Positions 17,936-25,816 are shown, counted from the stretch's first letter. The stretch: DNA of 43,272 nt from Candidatus Accumulibacter regalis (GCA_000585075.1 JEMY01000070.1:1-43272); one strand, 5' to 3'. Notes: a model not told the origin generated them from the sequence alone. Translations and numbers: made by a program.

Positions 17936-18001
17936 AGGGTGATGCAATTGCACCATTGGCGGAGAGCGGTAGAGAACGGGTTTTTGGTGCACAATGCGCG
18001 C

Positions 18002-18967
18002 ATGCCGAACGTCGACGCTGGCCCTCTGAATGCGCTGATCCTGCACCTTTATCGCGACGGTCGCGAGGTGCCGCTGGGCAGTTTCCAGGCCTGGGCAGTC
18101 GAGCAGCTGCGCTCGCTGGTGGACTTCGATTCGGCGTGGTGGGGCAACGCCACGGCGCATCCTCCGGCGCTGCACGAAGTGTTCCTGCACAACTGCGATG
18201 AAAGCATCGTCGACGCGTATCCGCCTTTCGTCGACGGCGATTTCTTTCGCGCGGCCCTGGTCGCCTCGCCTGGCATTTCGGTCAACATGAGTGACCTCAC
18301 CACGCGCGCACGCTACGTGCGCACAGCACTGTATCGCCAGCTGGGGCGGCGCTTCAGGATCGAATGGTCGCTGGGAACGCTGGTCATCGAACCGACGTCG
18401 TCGCTATACGAGTTCCTGACCCTGTGGCGTCACGACCGCAAGCGCCCTTTTTCCGAGACCGAGCGGCAAACCAAGGAACTGCTGATGCCGCACCTGGTGG
18501 AGATACATCGCGCCGTGCGCTTGCGTCATTTCCTGAGAGTTCCCGGCGTCTTCAACCGCGAGTGGGCGGTGGCCGATGCGCGGGGTTTCCTGCGTGAGGC
18601 TTCACCGGCCTTCATTTCCCGCGTCAGTGCGCTCTGGCCGGGCTGGCGTGGCAGCGCCCTGCCCGAGCCGCTCCTCGCTTCACTGCGCACGGGGCGTGCG
18701 TATGTGTCGCCCGAGCTGGCTCTGGACGTTGCGTCATGCGGTCACCTGCGCTACCTCAGCGCTCGATCGGACGGCGCGCTGGCGCAGCTTTCGGCGCGCG
18801 AAGGCGAGGTTGCCACGCGCTATGCGCAGGGCGAAACCTATTCGGCAATCGCCGCGAGCCTGTCGCTTTCTCCGGCAACGGTACGCAACCATATTGCCCA
18901 CTGCTTTCGCAAGCTGGGGGTCAACAACAAGGCTGAACTGGTGCGTCGCCTTGCCGACAAGGCGTGA
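18002..18967 (+). CDS. LuxR-type helix-turn-helix transcriptional regulator
   Basis: A 321-residue DNA-binding regulator. The C-terminal 60 residues form a LuxR/FixJ-type HTH (LSAREGEVATRYAQGETYSA then IAASLSLSPATVRNHIAHCF and RKLGVNNKAELVRRL), the normal position for this class. The N-terminal 240 residues are not a response-regulator receiver (no acidic triad) nor a clear autoinducer domain; they are of unknown ligand type, with a GAF-like feel (QLRSLVDFDSAWWGNATAH). I chose the ATG at 18002 (MPNVDAG) because upstream codons of the open frame lack conserved features. It diverges from the PEP-CTERM gene, so it may control that gene or itself; the lipocalin-like gene is convergent. Confidence 0.85.
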   Translation: MPNVDAGPLNALILHLYRDGREVPLGSFQAWAVEQLRSLVDFDSAWWGNATAHPPALHEVFLHNCDESIVDAYPPFVDGDFFRAALVASPGISVNMSDLTTRARYVRTALYRQLGRRFRIEWSLGTLVIEPTSSLYEFLTLWRHDRKRPFSETERQTKELLMPHLVEIHRAVRLRHFLRVPGVFNREWAVADARGFLREASPAFISRVSALWPGWRGSALPEPLLASLRTGRAYVSPELALDVASCGHLRYLSARSDGALAQLSAREGEVATRYAQGETYSAIAASLSLSPATVRNHIAHCFRKLGVNNKAELVRRLADKA

Positions 18968-18999
18968 TGCGCTGGCGCCCGGTTCGGTCGTGCCGAGCG

Positions 19000-20205
19000 C
19001 TATTTCTTGCGCTTTGCCGATGCGGGTTCCTTTGCCGGCTCCTTCACCGGCTCGTAGCCGCTCAACTCCATGAAGCCGCCACCGTTGTGCGAGCCGCTCA
19101 CCTTGACCGCGCCCTCCCAGTACACGTTCAGCGTCGTCGTGCGTGAATCAAACTCGCTCGCCCGGATGACCGGGTCCACCTGCAGTTGCAGGCCCTGCGA
19201 GGGAATCGCGACGGTCCAGTCCAGCGGATAGCGCACTCCGGATTCAGGGCTCATCCAGCTGGCCGTTGAGCCAAGCGCAATGTCGGCATCGCCGAGGGCC
19301 GTTACCGTGCCGTTCCTCGCGTAGGTGCCCATGCGCTGGACCGGTTTTCCCTGCCGATCGAAGAGCTCGAAAATCATGATGTCGGCACCGTCGGTCAGTT
19401 GCAGGGCGAACCAGTTCCAGCGCAGGTTTGCTGCTTCGAAGTCACCCCATTGGTGGTCGAACCACACTTCGCCGCGTACCGCTTTCCGCTGGCCCTCGAC
19501 GGTCAGCGTCCCATGCGCGGTCATGCGTGGACGCGAAGTGTAATAGCTCTTGCCGGCGGCAGCGAAGTCGAGCAGGCCGGCGACCGGCGTTCCCGGCGCC
19601 TGGTGCAGGACCGGCGCGTTCCGGTCATCGAGTTGCAGATCGAGCGAAAAGTCCTTGCCGGCCATCCTGGCCAGGTGTTTTTCCCCGTTTCCCTGCAGCT
19701 GCCATTTGCCGAAGGTCAGGTTGAAGCCATCCCGGCGCCCATCCGAGGGGTTGCCGGCGGTACGCGCCTGCTCGGTGTATCGCTTCTCGGTCCGATGGTC
19801 GAGGAGCGAGCCGTGGAAGACCGTGTGCGTCAGCGTTCCGCGCCGCAGGAAGCTGGCCAGGTGAAACGAATACTTTTCACCGGAGTCGGTTTGCAGGTGG
19901 CCGCTGTAGTACCACCACTCGGTGAGCTTGTCGTGCACCGCGTCGTCGGCTGGCAGTCTTACCGGCGGCAGCAGCCCGGCGTCGGCGCTCGCGCTGGCCA
20001 AAGTGGCTACCCGACTGGCCGCGCCGGAGGGTACGGGCAGCGGTTCGGAGCGCATGAAGAGCACCCAGACGACGACCATCAGAATGGCCAGCCAGCCGGT
20101 AATGACCAGCCATCGATAGCGTCGGAACCAGCGTGCCGAGCCGGCATGGGCTTTGCCGCGACTGTGGCGTCGGCCGCCATAGGAACTGGTGATCTGCGTG
20201 CTCAT
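19000..20205 (-). CDS. Membrane-anchored lipocalin-like (CrtC/AttH-type) protein
   Basis: A 401-residue protein of the AttH/carotenoid 1,2-hydratase-like superfamily. The N-terminus is basic, followed by one membrane helix (about residues 32-51, LVITGWLAILMVVVWVLFM) and a periplasmic domain. Marks of the family are TEWWYYSGHLQTDSGEKYSF, SFLRRGTLTHTVFHG and GEVWFDHQWGDFE. The C-terminus is Lys/Glu/Pro-rich (VKEPAKEPASAKRKK). It is not likely to be a true carotenoid hydratase, because no carotenoid genes are near. The ATG overlaps the TGA of exosortase-associated hydrolase 1 by four bases, so it belongs to the acp-hydrolase 2-hydrolase 1 operon and may act on a lipid or envelope product of that pathway. 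Confidence 0.85.
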   Translation of the reverse strand: MSTQITSSYGGRRHSRGKAHAGSARWFRRYRWLVITGWLAILMVVVWVLFMRSEPLPVPSGAASRVATLASASADAGLLPPVRLPADDAVHDKLTEWWYYSGHLQTDSGEKYSFHLASFLRRGTLTHTVFHGSLLDHRTEKRYTEQARTAGNPSDGRRDGFNLTFGKWQLQGNGEKHLARMAGKDFSLDLQLDDRNAPVLHQAPGTPVAGLLDFAAAGKSYYTSRPRMTAHGTLTVEGQRKAVRGEVWFDHQWGDFEAANLRWNWFALQLTDGADIMIFELFDRQGKPVQRMGTYARNGTVTALGDADIALGSTASWMSPESGVRYPLDWTVAIPSQGLQLQVDPVIRASEFDSRTTTLNVYWEGAVKVSGSHNGGGFMELSGYEPVKEPAKEPASAKRKK

Positions 20206-21218
20206 GCGAGAAATCCCCCGGTGGTGGGAGCGGTTTCAAGAACCTCGCTCACGGTGTCAAGCCAGGCCAGCGTGGCGTCTTCGACTTGCGCACGCTGCGT
20301 GCGAGAGGAAAAAGTGTGATCGGCCTCGGCAAGATCGACCCGCCGCACCTTGGCCGCGTCGACGAGTCCTGACCAGGCCGGGTCGCTGCCGGCAAACTCG
20401 AGGAACTCCTTGGCAGTGTAGTCCTGTCCGCTGAGGATCAGTAGCAGCCGGCCGGGAAACTCGCGCCAGCCTTCCGCCATGCGTTCCTGGAAGCGGTGCC
20501 TTTGCGGCGCCTTGCCTGGCGCGCGCGAACGCCGCGCCAGCATTGCGCTGGCAAGCAGCGCGCGCAGCGACTTGACCACTTCGAGGCGGCCGCTGAGCAG
20601 CTTGCGCCAGAATTCGCCTTGCAGCAGGCGCTGGCCGTAATAGTGCTTGATGTGCGTCTGCGCCAGGCTGACCTCCGAGCGCACCCAGGGGTTGAGCAAG
20701 GCCAGGCCGGCGATGCGCGGGTCTCGGCTTGCCTGGACGTACAGCAGGGCAGCCGATGCGGCGTCGCAAAGGCCCCAGAGAACGACGCGCTGCAGCGCCG
20801 GGCTGGCGCTCTGGAAGGCATCGATGGCCGCAGCGATGTCCGTCGACACCTCCTCGAAGCCACGCATGCCGCCACCGGCGTCACCCATGCCGCGGTAGTC
20901 GAAACGCATTGCCGGATAACCTGCGCCGGCGAGGCGCCTGGCCAGCAGCAGGAACTGGCGGTGACTGCCCACCCGGTACTGCGGGCCGCCGACGACGATC
21001 AGTACGCCGCAGGCGGCGCGCTGCGCGCGGCGGCGGTCGTCGGCAGTGAGCCTTGCCGGTTGGCCGTTGGCTGCGCCGTCCGGCAGCCCTGCCTGGTCCT
21101 GGTCACAGTTGGTGGTTTGCTGGCTGCCACCGTGGCGCCCGGCCAATGGCCAGGCGACAATCGCCGGCAGCAGTTCGCCGGCGCAGGGAATGAGCAGCGC
21201 CTGTTCGCGGATGTTCAT
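20202..21218 (-). CDS. Exosortase A system-associated hydrolase 1 (alpha/beta hydrolase)
   Basis: Alpha/beta-hydrolase family protein found with EPS/exosortase-A loci; substrate unknown. From the ATG (MNIREQALLIPCAGELLPA) it has 338 residues. Family features are GVLIVVGGPQYRVGSHRQF, MRFDYRGMGD, the nucleophile elbow LWGLCDAASAAL (Cys where serine hydrolases have Ser) and AEADHTFSSR near the end (His). Between the first strand and GVLIVVGG there is an insert of about 45 polar residues (roughly 30-75: SQQTTNCDQDQAG, DDRRRAQRAAC) that, as far as I know, standard members lack. The start is set by a four-base ATGA overlap with hydrolase 2; the upstream open frame is a shadow of that gene. Confidence 0.9.
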   Translation of the reverse strand: MNIREQALLIPCAGELLPAIVAWPLAGRHGGSQQTTNCDQDQAGLPDGAANGQPARLTADDRRRAQRAACGVLIVVGGPQYRVGSHRQFLLLARRLAGAGYPAMRFDYRGMGDAGGGMRGFEEVSTDIAAAIDAFQSASPALQRVVLWGLCDAASAALLYVQASRDPRIAGLALLNPWVRSEVSLAQTHIKHYYGQRLLQGEFWRKLLSGRLEVVKSLRALLASAMLARRSRAPGKAPQRHRFQERMAEGWREFPGRLLLILSGQDYTAKEFLEFAGSDPAWSGLVDAAKVRRVDLAEADHTFSSRTQRAQVEDATLAWLDTVSEVLETAPTTGGFLA

Positions 21219-22036
21219 GCCGGAATGGTTTCCGAGAGGGCGCGCAGGCTGGCCTCGAGGAGCGCCGGACACTCGCTGATCTCGGTCGTCTGCCAGAACG
21301 CAGGGCCGCTGACTGCCGTGCCGCGTGCTTCCTGGCCGGCGGCCTGCCACTGCGTGAGACGCGCCGTGGCCGCCGGCGACAGGCTGGCATCGGGCCGCCC
21401 GGAGATCTCGATCCACTCGACGCGACCCGAGCGGTGCGGCAGCAGGAGTTCCGCCTGTTCGAGACCATGCGCCAGCGCCGGCGACAACAGATAGCCGGCG
21501 ACCTCGATGGCTTCGCCCTGCCGGAGCTGGCTGCGCAAGCGCTCCATGACGCCCTTGCCATCGCTGGCGAGCATTTCGGCGGCCACTTTCAGGCGCAGGA
21601 ATTGCTGCAGGAACTGCTTGCCGGAGAGCACCGGTTGCCAGAGCAGCAGCTTGACCGGCGTTGGCATGCGCTGCGCCGCCTCATTGACCAGCAGGCAGCC
21701 ACTGCGCAGGCCCCACAACCACAGGGGGGCCGCCGTCCGTTCCTGCAGCCAGGCACAGGCGAGTCTTACGTCGGCCAGCCAGGCCTCCCAGGTGGCGTCG
21801 CCGAAATCACCCGTACTGTCGCCGCAGCCGAGCAGATCGATCTGCAGCACGCTGTAGCCGGCGCTGGCCATGGCCCTGGCCTGCAGGGCCGCCATCCGGC
21901 GAGACTTGTTGAGCTCCTCGCCGAAGGGGTGCACGTAGACCACTGCGCCACGTTGCTTCGTCGCCGGCTCCGGGGTGTAGAGCAGGGCAAAGCGCTGGCC
22001 GGCGGCGCTGGGCAGGAAGAAGGCTTCGCAGGGCAT
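21215..22036 (-). CDS. Exosortase A system-associated hydrolase 2 (alpha/beta hydrolase-like)
   Basis: A 273-residue alpha/beta-hydrolase-fold protein of the exosortase-A accessory set. Family features are GAVVYVHPFGEELNKSRRM, LQIDLLGCGDSTGDF and LWLWGLRSGCLL. The last is the position of the nucleophile elbow but has no serine, which I recall as usual for this family; catalysis is therefore uncertain. The tail ALLEASLRALSETIPA ends at a stop overlapping the next start. It lies between the acyl carrier protein and hydrolase 1, an order seen in exosortase-A loci, and suggests processing of an acyl-carrier-bound substrate. Confidence 0.9.
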   Translation of the reverse strand: MPCEAFFLPSAAGQRFALLYTPEPATKQRGAVVYVHPFGEELNKSRRMAALQARAMASAGYSVLQIDLLGCGDSTGDFGDATWEAWLADVRLACAWLQERTAAPLWLWGLRSGCLLVNEAAQRMPTPVKLLLWQPVLSGKQFLQQFLRLKVAAEMLASDGKGVMERLRSQLRQGEAIEVAGYLLSPALAHGLEQAELLLPHRSGRVEWIEISGRPDASLSPAATARLTQWQAAGQEARGTAVSGPAFWQTTEISECPALLEASLRALSETIPA

Positions 22037-22046
22037 GGTCGGCGGC

Positions 22047-22298
22047 TCAGGCGCCGAGTTTTCCCTGCACGAAGTCGAGCAGCGTGCCTAGCGAGGCAAA
22101 GACCGTGCCGTCGATTTCATCGTCGTCCACGACAAAGCCGAAACGTTCCTCCAGGGTCGTGATCAGGGCGACGACGGCCATCGAATCGAGTTCCGGAATG
22201 GCGCCAAGCAGGGGCGTGTCCAGGGTGAAGGCGCTGGTGCGGCCCTTGAGGCTCAATACCTCGTCAAGCACCGCGACGACCTCGTTTCTGATCTCCAT
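22047..22298 (-). CDS. Acyl carrier protein, exosortase-A-associated type
   Basis: An 83-residue acyl carrier protein. The phosphopantetheine attachment serine is in IPELDSMAVVALI (DSM, comparable to DSL of fatty-acid ACPs), preceded by FTLDTPLLGA and followed by LEERFGFVVDDDEIDGTVF. The ATG is chosen because ACAGGAG stands just before it; an upstream in-frame ATG at 22370 lacks conserved sequence. First gene of the operon acp-hydrolase 2-hydrolase 1-lipocalin-like. It probably carries an acyl group for the exosortase/EPS pathway rather than for general fatty acid synthesis. Confidence 0.9.
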   Translation of the reverse strand: MEIRNEVVAVLDEVLSLKGRTSAFTLDTPLLGAIPELDSMAVVALITTLEERFGFVVDDDEIDGTVFASLGTLLDFVQGKLGA

Positions 22299-22395
22299 GT
22301 TTTCTCCTGTGGCGGGGTTGTTCCAGCATTCGAGTATGCCGTATTCCGTATTGCGCAGTCGGCCAGCCAAGCCGGTGCTGGTCGTTTGAGCGGCG

Positions 22396-22401
22396 ATTAT
22401 A
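22396..22401 (-). promoter_or_regulatory. -10 box of the acp/exosortase-associated operon
   Basis: On the minus strand this is a perfect TATAAT, followed by CGC. No recognisable -35 box lies 16-18 nt upstream; a Crp-like site occupies that position instead. Transcription would begin near 22389, giving a leader of about 90 nt before the acyl carrier protein. Confidence 0.6.
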
Positions 22402-22422
22402 ACGAGCTGCTTGCCGAGCCTC

Positions 22423-22438
22423 CGTGAGATAGGTCACG
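22423..22438. promoter_or_regulatory. Crp-like palindromic site at about -41
   Basis: CGTGA-GATAGG-TCACG: perfect 5-bp arms with a 6-nt spacer, agreeing with the Crp consensus TGTGA-N6-TCACA except for the outermost base pair. Its centre is 40-41.5 nt upstream of the predicted start, the position of class II activator sites, and it replaces the missing -35 box. Confidence 0.6.
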
Positions 22439-22627
22439 TGGCGAGCGTCCGGATCGCCAGCGGCGCCGGCTTTTACGGGGCGGGTGGGGAAGGTGGCGGC
22501 GTGCCCTGCCATGGCCAGGCCTTGCTGGCCAGGCGGGCGGATGAGAGACTGGCGTGCATCGTCAGGTGAGCCGGCTGGCGCCCGACTGGGCCAGCCGGCA
22601 GCACCGGCACGCTTCCTGGAGTAAAGA

Positions 22628-23155
22628 ATGGCCGAATCGACCCTGCCGGCGCAGCCGGGAGCCCCCGTAACCCGTGCATTGCCCGCCTTCGAGAGCAAGA
22701 TCGTTGCCCCCGGCGAGCTTGCCGGGCGCCTCGCCGACGTGGCGCGCCCTCTGGTGTTCACCAATGGCTGCTTCGACATCGTTCATCGCGGGCATGTGAC
22801 GCTTCTCGCGCAGGCACGGGTGCTGGGTGCGGCGCTGCTGGTGGCGGTGAACTCGGACGCCTCGGTCAAGCGCCTGGGGAAAGGCGACGACCGGCCGGTG
22901 AATTGCCTGCTCGATCGGCTGGCGGTGATCGCGGCGCTGGAATCGGTGACGCTGGTGACCTGGTTCGACGAGGATACGCCGCTGCAGCGGATTCTCGAGT
23001 GCCGGCCGGAGGTTCTCGTCAAGGGTGGCGACTGGCCGGTCGAGAAAATCGTCGGCAACCGCGAAGTGAGCGCCGGCGGGGGGCGCGTCGTGTCCCTGCC
23101 TTTCATCCACCAGACTTCCACCACCGCGCTGCTCGAGAAGATCCGCCGACTGTAG
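22628..23155 (+). CDS. rfaE2: D-glycero-beta-D-manno-heptose 1-phosphate adenylyltransferase
   Basis: Transfers AMP to heptose 1-phosphate to make ADP-heptose for the LPS inner core, in the cytoplasm. The 175-residue protein is the stand-alone equivalent of the C-terminal domain of E. coli HldE. The nucleotidyltransferase signature TNGCFDIVHRGHVTLL has the HxGH-type motif; VNSDASVKRLGKGDDRPVN and VKGGDWPVEKIVG are also typical, and it ends QTSTTALLEKIRRL. The separate kinase gene (rfaE1) is not in the window. Confidence 0.94.
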   Translation: MAESTLPAQPGAPVTRALPAFESKIVAPGELAGRLADVARPLVFTNGCFDIVHRGHVTLLAQARVLGAALLVAVNSDASVKRLGKGDDRPVNCLLDRLAVIAALESVTLVTWFDEDTPLQRILECRPEVLVKGGDWPVEKIVGNREVSAGGGRVVSLPFIHQTSTTALLEKIRRL

Positions 23156-23212
23156 CCCGTGCTGCCTCCTGCCGGTCCGGGGGGAAGCGGGCCCGCGTTG
23201 CGCGGCGGCGGC

Positions 23213-24067
23213 TTAGGCTTGGCCGCCGAGTGCGGCTTTCAGCGAGGCAACGTCGTCGGCCGACTCGGCGAGCAGGGGCTCGAGTTCGTCGGCTGCGAAC
23301 AGCTGCGCGACAACGGCGGCGTCAGGCGGTGCGGAGTAGGCGTCATCTCGCCAGCCGTGTTGCACATTGGCCAGGCGGTTGGCGACGAACAGGACTTCGG
23401 CCAGTGTGCCTACGGTGTCAAACACGTGCTCCAGTTCGTGCTCCTGAACGACGGTCAGCAGTTCCTCGGGCAAGCCCATCGCGGCGAGCAGGGCGTGCCC
23501 GATGTCGGCATGCCATTGCACCAGCAACTGGTGCAACTCGGCCGGGTCGGCGATCAGGTCGGGGAAATTCGCCGCTCGCGAGAGCAGGTAGAAGACGCCG
23601 ATATCATGGACCAGGCCGGCGAACATGGCCTCGTCCGGGCTGATCTTGGTCAGTCGCCGGGCGAGCACGCGCGACAGGGCAGCCACGTGCATGCTGTGTT
23701 CCCAGAGGCGTCGCGAGAGGGCTTCGAAGGGTGCCATTTTCTTCGAATTGAGCAACTGTTCCATGGCCACGGCAAACGAGACGCTGCGTACCGCTTCCAT
23801 GCCGACGCGAGCGATGGCTCGGTTGAGGTCGGCGATGACCCGTCCGGAACGGTTCATCGCCGCCGAGTTGGCCAGACGGATGATCTTGGTGCTCATCAGC
23901 GGCTCGGCGCTGACCAGCGTTCCCAGTTGTTCGATGGTCAGGTCGGGCTTCTTGAGGGCCGTTCGTACCCGGAAAGTGATGTCGAGAAAGGTCGGAAAGC
24001 AGACCATTTCGCTGGACAGGTCGCGGGCGATATCTTCGAGGATGCGGAAGCTTATTTGATTGCTCAT
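23213..24067 (-). CDS. HDOD-domain protein
   Basis: A 284-residue protein consisting largely of an HDOD domain, a relative of HD phosphohydrolases that has lost catalytic residues and takes part in signalling. Typical stretches are LVSAEPLMSTKIIRLANSAA, LNRAIARVGMEAVRSVSFA and FAGLVHDIGVFYLL (residues HD kept at one point). Near the end NRLANVQHGW follows. I chose the ATG of MSNQISFRILED because GGAG lies 9 nt upstream; a GTG six codons earlier has no ribosome site. Partner or signal not evident; no kinase or cyclase is adjacent. Confidence 0.88.
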   Translation of the reverse strand: MSNQISFRILEDIARDLSSEMVCFPTFLDITFRVRTALKKPDLTIEQLGTLVSAEPLMSTKIIRLANSAAMNRSGRVIADLNRAIARVGMEAVRSVSFAVAMEQLLNSKKMAPFEALSRRLWEHSMHVAALSRVLARRLTKISPDEAMFAGLVHDIGVFYLLSRAANFPDLIADPAELHQLLVQWHADIGHALLAAMGLPEELLTVVQEHELEHVFDTVGTLAEVLFVANRLANVQHGWRDDAYSAPPDAAVVAQLFAADELEPLLAESADDVASLKAALGGQA

Positions 24068-24136
24068 TGCTTGTTGCTCCGACACGCTGTGCGCGGTGGC
24101 AGGGCGCCGGGGCCGCTGCCTGCGCTATTTGTTCTC

Positions 24137-24160
24137 CTGGCGCACCCCGGGAGGCGCCAG
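24137..24160 (-). terminator. Hairpin downstream of the yajD-like gene
   Basis: CTGGCGC (24137-24143) and GCGCCAG (24154-24160) form a 7-bp stem directly after the HNH nuclease stop on the minus strand. There is no U run, so it is at most a weak terminator before the HDOD gene. Confidence 0.4.
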
Positions 24161-24167
24161 TTGCTGA

Positions 24168-24551
24168 TTAGTTGCGTTTCAGCAGGTCCTTGAGGTTGGC
24201 GAACGGCTGGCCGGTGGCGACGGCCCTGGTTTTCGCGCCAGACGAATCGATCCCCGCCTGACGCGCCGCGTCGGCGTCGAGTTGCCGCGAGTGCTCGTTG
24301 TCGTGACAGTACAGGCATAACAGTTCCCAGTTACTGCCGTCGCCGGGGTTGTTGTCGTGGTTGTGATCGCGGTGGTGAACGGTCAGTTCGCGCAGGTTGT
24401 GGTGGCTGAATTCACGACTGCAGCGTCCACAGATCCATGGGTAGATTTTCAGCGCCTGTTCGCGATAACCGGCCTCGCGGCTCTGGCGATTGCGCACCGC
24501 GTCGGCGATCAGACGGTCGGTGTGGGCGCTCTTGGCATTGTCGTTGGCCAT
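24168..24551 (-). CDS. yajD: YajD-family HNH nuclease
   Basis: A small 127-residue HNH-fold protein. Two CxxC pairs bind structural zinc: CGRC at residues 41-44 and CLYC at 79-82. The HNH core is LTVHHRDHNHDNNPGDGSNW, with the following HDNEHSRQL. The N-terminus MANDNAKSAHTDRLIADAVR resembles E. coli YajD. The tail (KTRAVATGQPFANLKDLLKRN) is also family-like. The start is the ATG at 24551; the frame is open further upstream but unrelated. YajD's biological role is not known; it is not linked here to restriction or phage genes. Confidence 0.88.
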   Translation of the reverse strand: MANDNAKSAHTDRLIADAVRNRQSREAGYREQALKIYPWICGRCSREFSHHNLRELTVHHRDHNHDNNPGDGSNWELLCLYCHDNEHSRQLDADAARQAGIDSSGAKTRAVATGQPFANLKDLLKRN

Positions 24552-24616
24552 TTCATGGACTCCCTGATGGAATGAATACGGTCGCTTGCAGTGCTCGCCG
24601 GCACGTCGTGTCGCGG

Positions 24617-25783
24617 CTAGACACGGAGCGCGATCAAGGGCACGCGCATCTCGCTGCTGCTGGTGCCGCCGTGCACGCCGAGCATGGTGTAGCGTTTTTC
24701 GCCAGGCAGCCAGTCCTTGATCGTCCAGTTGTCCTTCATCAGCAGCGTGTAGTCGCCAACCCTCGACGCGAGAGCGCGATGATAGGGCGGCGGACCGAAC
24801 CAGCCGGCGGCGATCAGCTCCTCGCTGGCGTAGAGGTGGCAGGCACGAGCGAGATGGCGGCGGACGTAGCTTTCGAAAGCTGGCCGCTTCGCCGCGGCGA
24901 CGTAGCAATAGGCGACGCGACGCTCGCCGCACAGCGGCCGCTGCAACAGTGCGGCGAGCTGCGGGTGGTCGTCGACATCGATCGCCCGTCGGCCCGGAGA
25001 ATCGATGAACCCGTGGTCGGCAGTGACCAGCAGCCAGGTATTGCTGCCGCGAAGCCGTCGTCGCAGTTCGCCGAAATGGGCGTCAAACGCGGCCAGCGTC
25101 TGCTGCGCCTGGCGGCTGTCGGTGCCGTAACGGTGTGAATGGGTGTCGAGATCGGGATAGTAGGCGTAGATATAGCGCGACTTGACCTTTTCCTGGGTGA
25201 GTTCGCCGATGTTGGCGAAAATCTCCGGCAAGGCGCGGTAGGCTATGGTCTGCGCGCCGCGCGAGTGCCAGCTGTTGAAGGCGCTGGCGGCGATACTTTG
25301 TGGCGCGATCACCCACGATTCTCGGTTCAGTGTCTGAAACAGCGATTGATGCTTGAAAAGGCGTGCTGGCAGCTGTTCGGCCGGGGTCAGCGACGGTCCG
25401 TCGCGGGGAGTTAGTGGCAGGATGGCCAGCGTCTGGTCGATCTCGTCGAGGTGCATGTGCCAGCCGGTCAGTCCGTGCTGCGCCGGGGCCAGTCCAGTCA
25501 TGAAGGTGGTGATCGCGCTGGCGGTCGTCGATGGGAAAACCGAGGTCATGCTGCCCAGTTGATGCTCCTGCAGATGCCGGCTGGCGGAATGCCTGGCCAG
25601 GGTGCGCAGGCCGAGGCCGTCGACAACGATCAACACCACATGCCTTGCCCGGGCGAGTTGTGCCGCCGACAGCAAGGCCAGCGGCGGGTAGTCGCTGCGC
25701 GTGCTGCCGCAGGCGGTGGCGATGCTCTGCATCAGGTTGACGATGCTGCCGCCGCTGTAGTCGGGGAGTTGGGTCGAGCTCAT
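24617..25783 (-). CDS. Alkaline phosphatase-superfamily (phosphodiesterase/nucleotide pyrophosphatase type) protein
   Basis: A 388-residue member of the type I phosphodiesterase/nucleotide pyrophosphatase family. First metal site: LIVVDGLGLRTL; probable nucleophile threonine or serine in SMTSVFPSTTASAITTFMTG; second metal sites in YYPDLDTHSHRYG and LLVTADHGFID; late histidine in LGVHGGTSSSEMRVPL. All the expected metal ligands seem present, so it is probably active as a phosphohydrolase, substrate unknown. No signal peptide, so cytoplasmic. It follows phaC after 33 nt on the same strand, which suggests co-transcription. Confidence 0.88.
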   Translation of the reverse strand: MSSTQLPDYSGGSIVNLMQSIATACGSTRSDYPPLALLSAAQLARARHVVLIVVDGLGLRTLARHSASRHLQEHQLGSMTSVFPSTTASAITTFMTGLAPAQHGLTGWHMHLDEIDQTLAILPLTPRDGPSLTPAEQLPARLFKHQSLFQTLNRESWVIAPQSIAASAFNSWHSRGAQTIAYRALPEIFANIGELTQEKVKSRYIYAYYPDLDTHSHRYGTDSRQAQQTLAAFDAHFGELRRRLRGSNTWLLVTADHGFIDSPGRRAIDVDDHPQLAALLQRPLCGERRVAYCYVAAAKRPAFESYVRRHLARACHLYASEELIAAGWFGPPPYHRALASRVGDYTLLMKDNWTIKDWLPGEKRYTMLGVHGGTSSSEMRVPLIALRV

Positions 25784-25816
25784 CGGGTAGGTGTTCTCTC
25801 AGGCAGCTGCGGCTGG

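Larger units (their letters stand above)
17707..18001. other. Divergent regulatory region, PEP-CTERM gene / luxR
   Basis: A 295-nt gap between two divergent genes. Reading towards the PEP-CTERM gene it holds, in order, a perfect palindrome TGCAATTGCA (17943-17952), an inverted repeat GGCGCTT-GTA-AAGCGCC (17919-17935), the sigma-54-type promoter (17790-17806) and the ribosome site. No gene is seen here. Confidence 0.6.
22299..22627. other. Divergent gap between the acp operon and rfaE2
   Basis: A 329-nt region without a recognisable gene. It holds the predicted Crp-type promoter of the minus-strand acp operon (22396-22438). The part nearer rfaE2 (22440-22627) is GC-rich; I see no clear promoter for rfaE2, whose start has only weak purine support (TGGAGTAAAGA). 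Confidence 0.5.

Noticed and set aside
19000-20205. Lipocalin-like protein as a real carotenoid 1,2-hydratase (CrtC)
   Set aside because: No carotenoid genes are near and the protein is tied to the exosortase-associated operon; only the fold family is supported.
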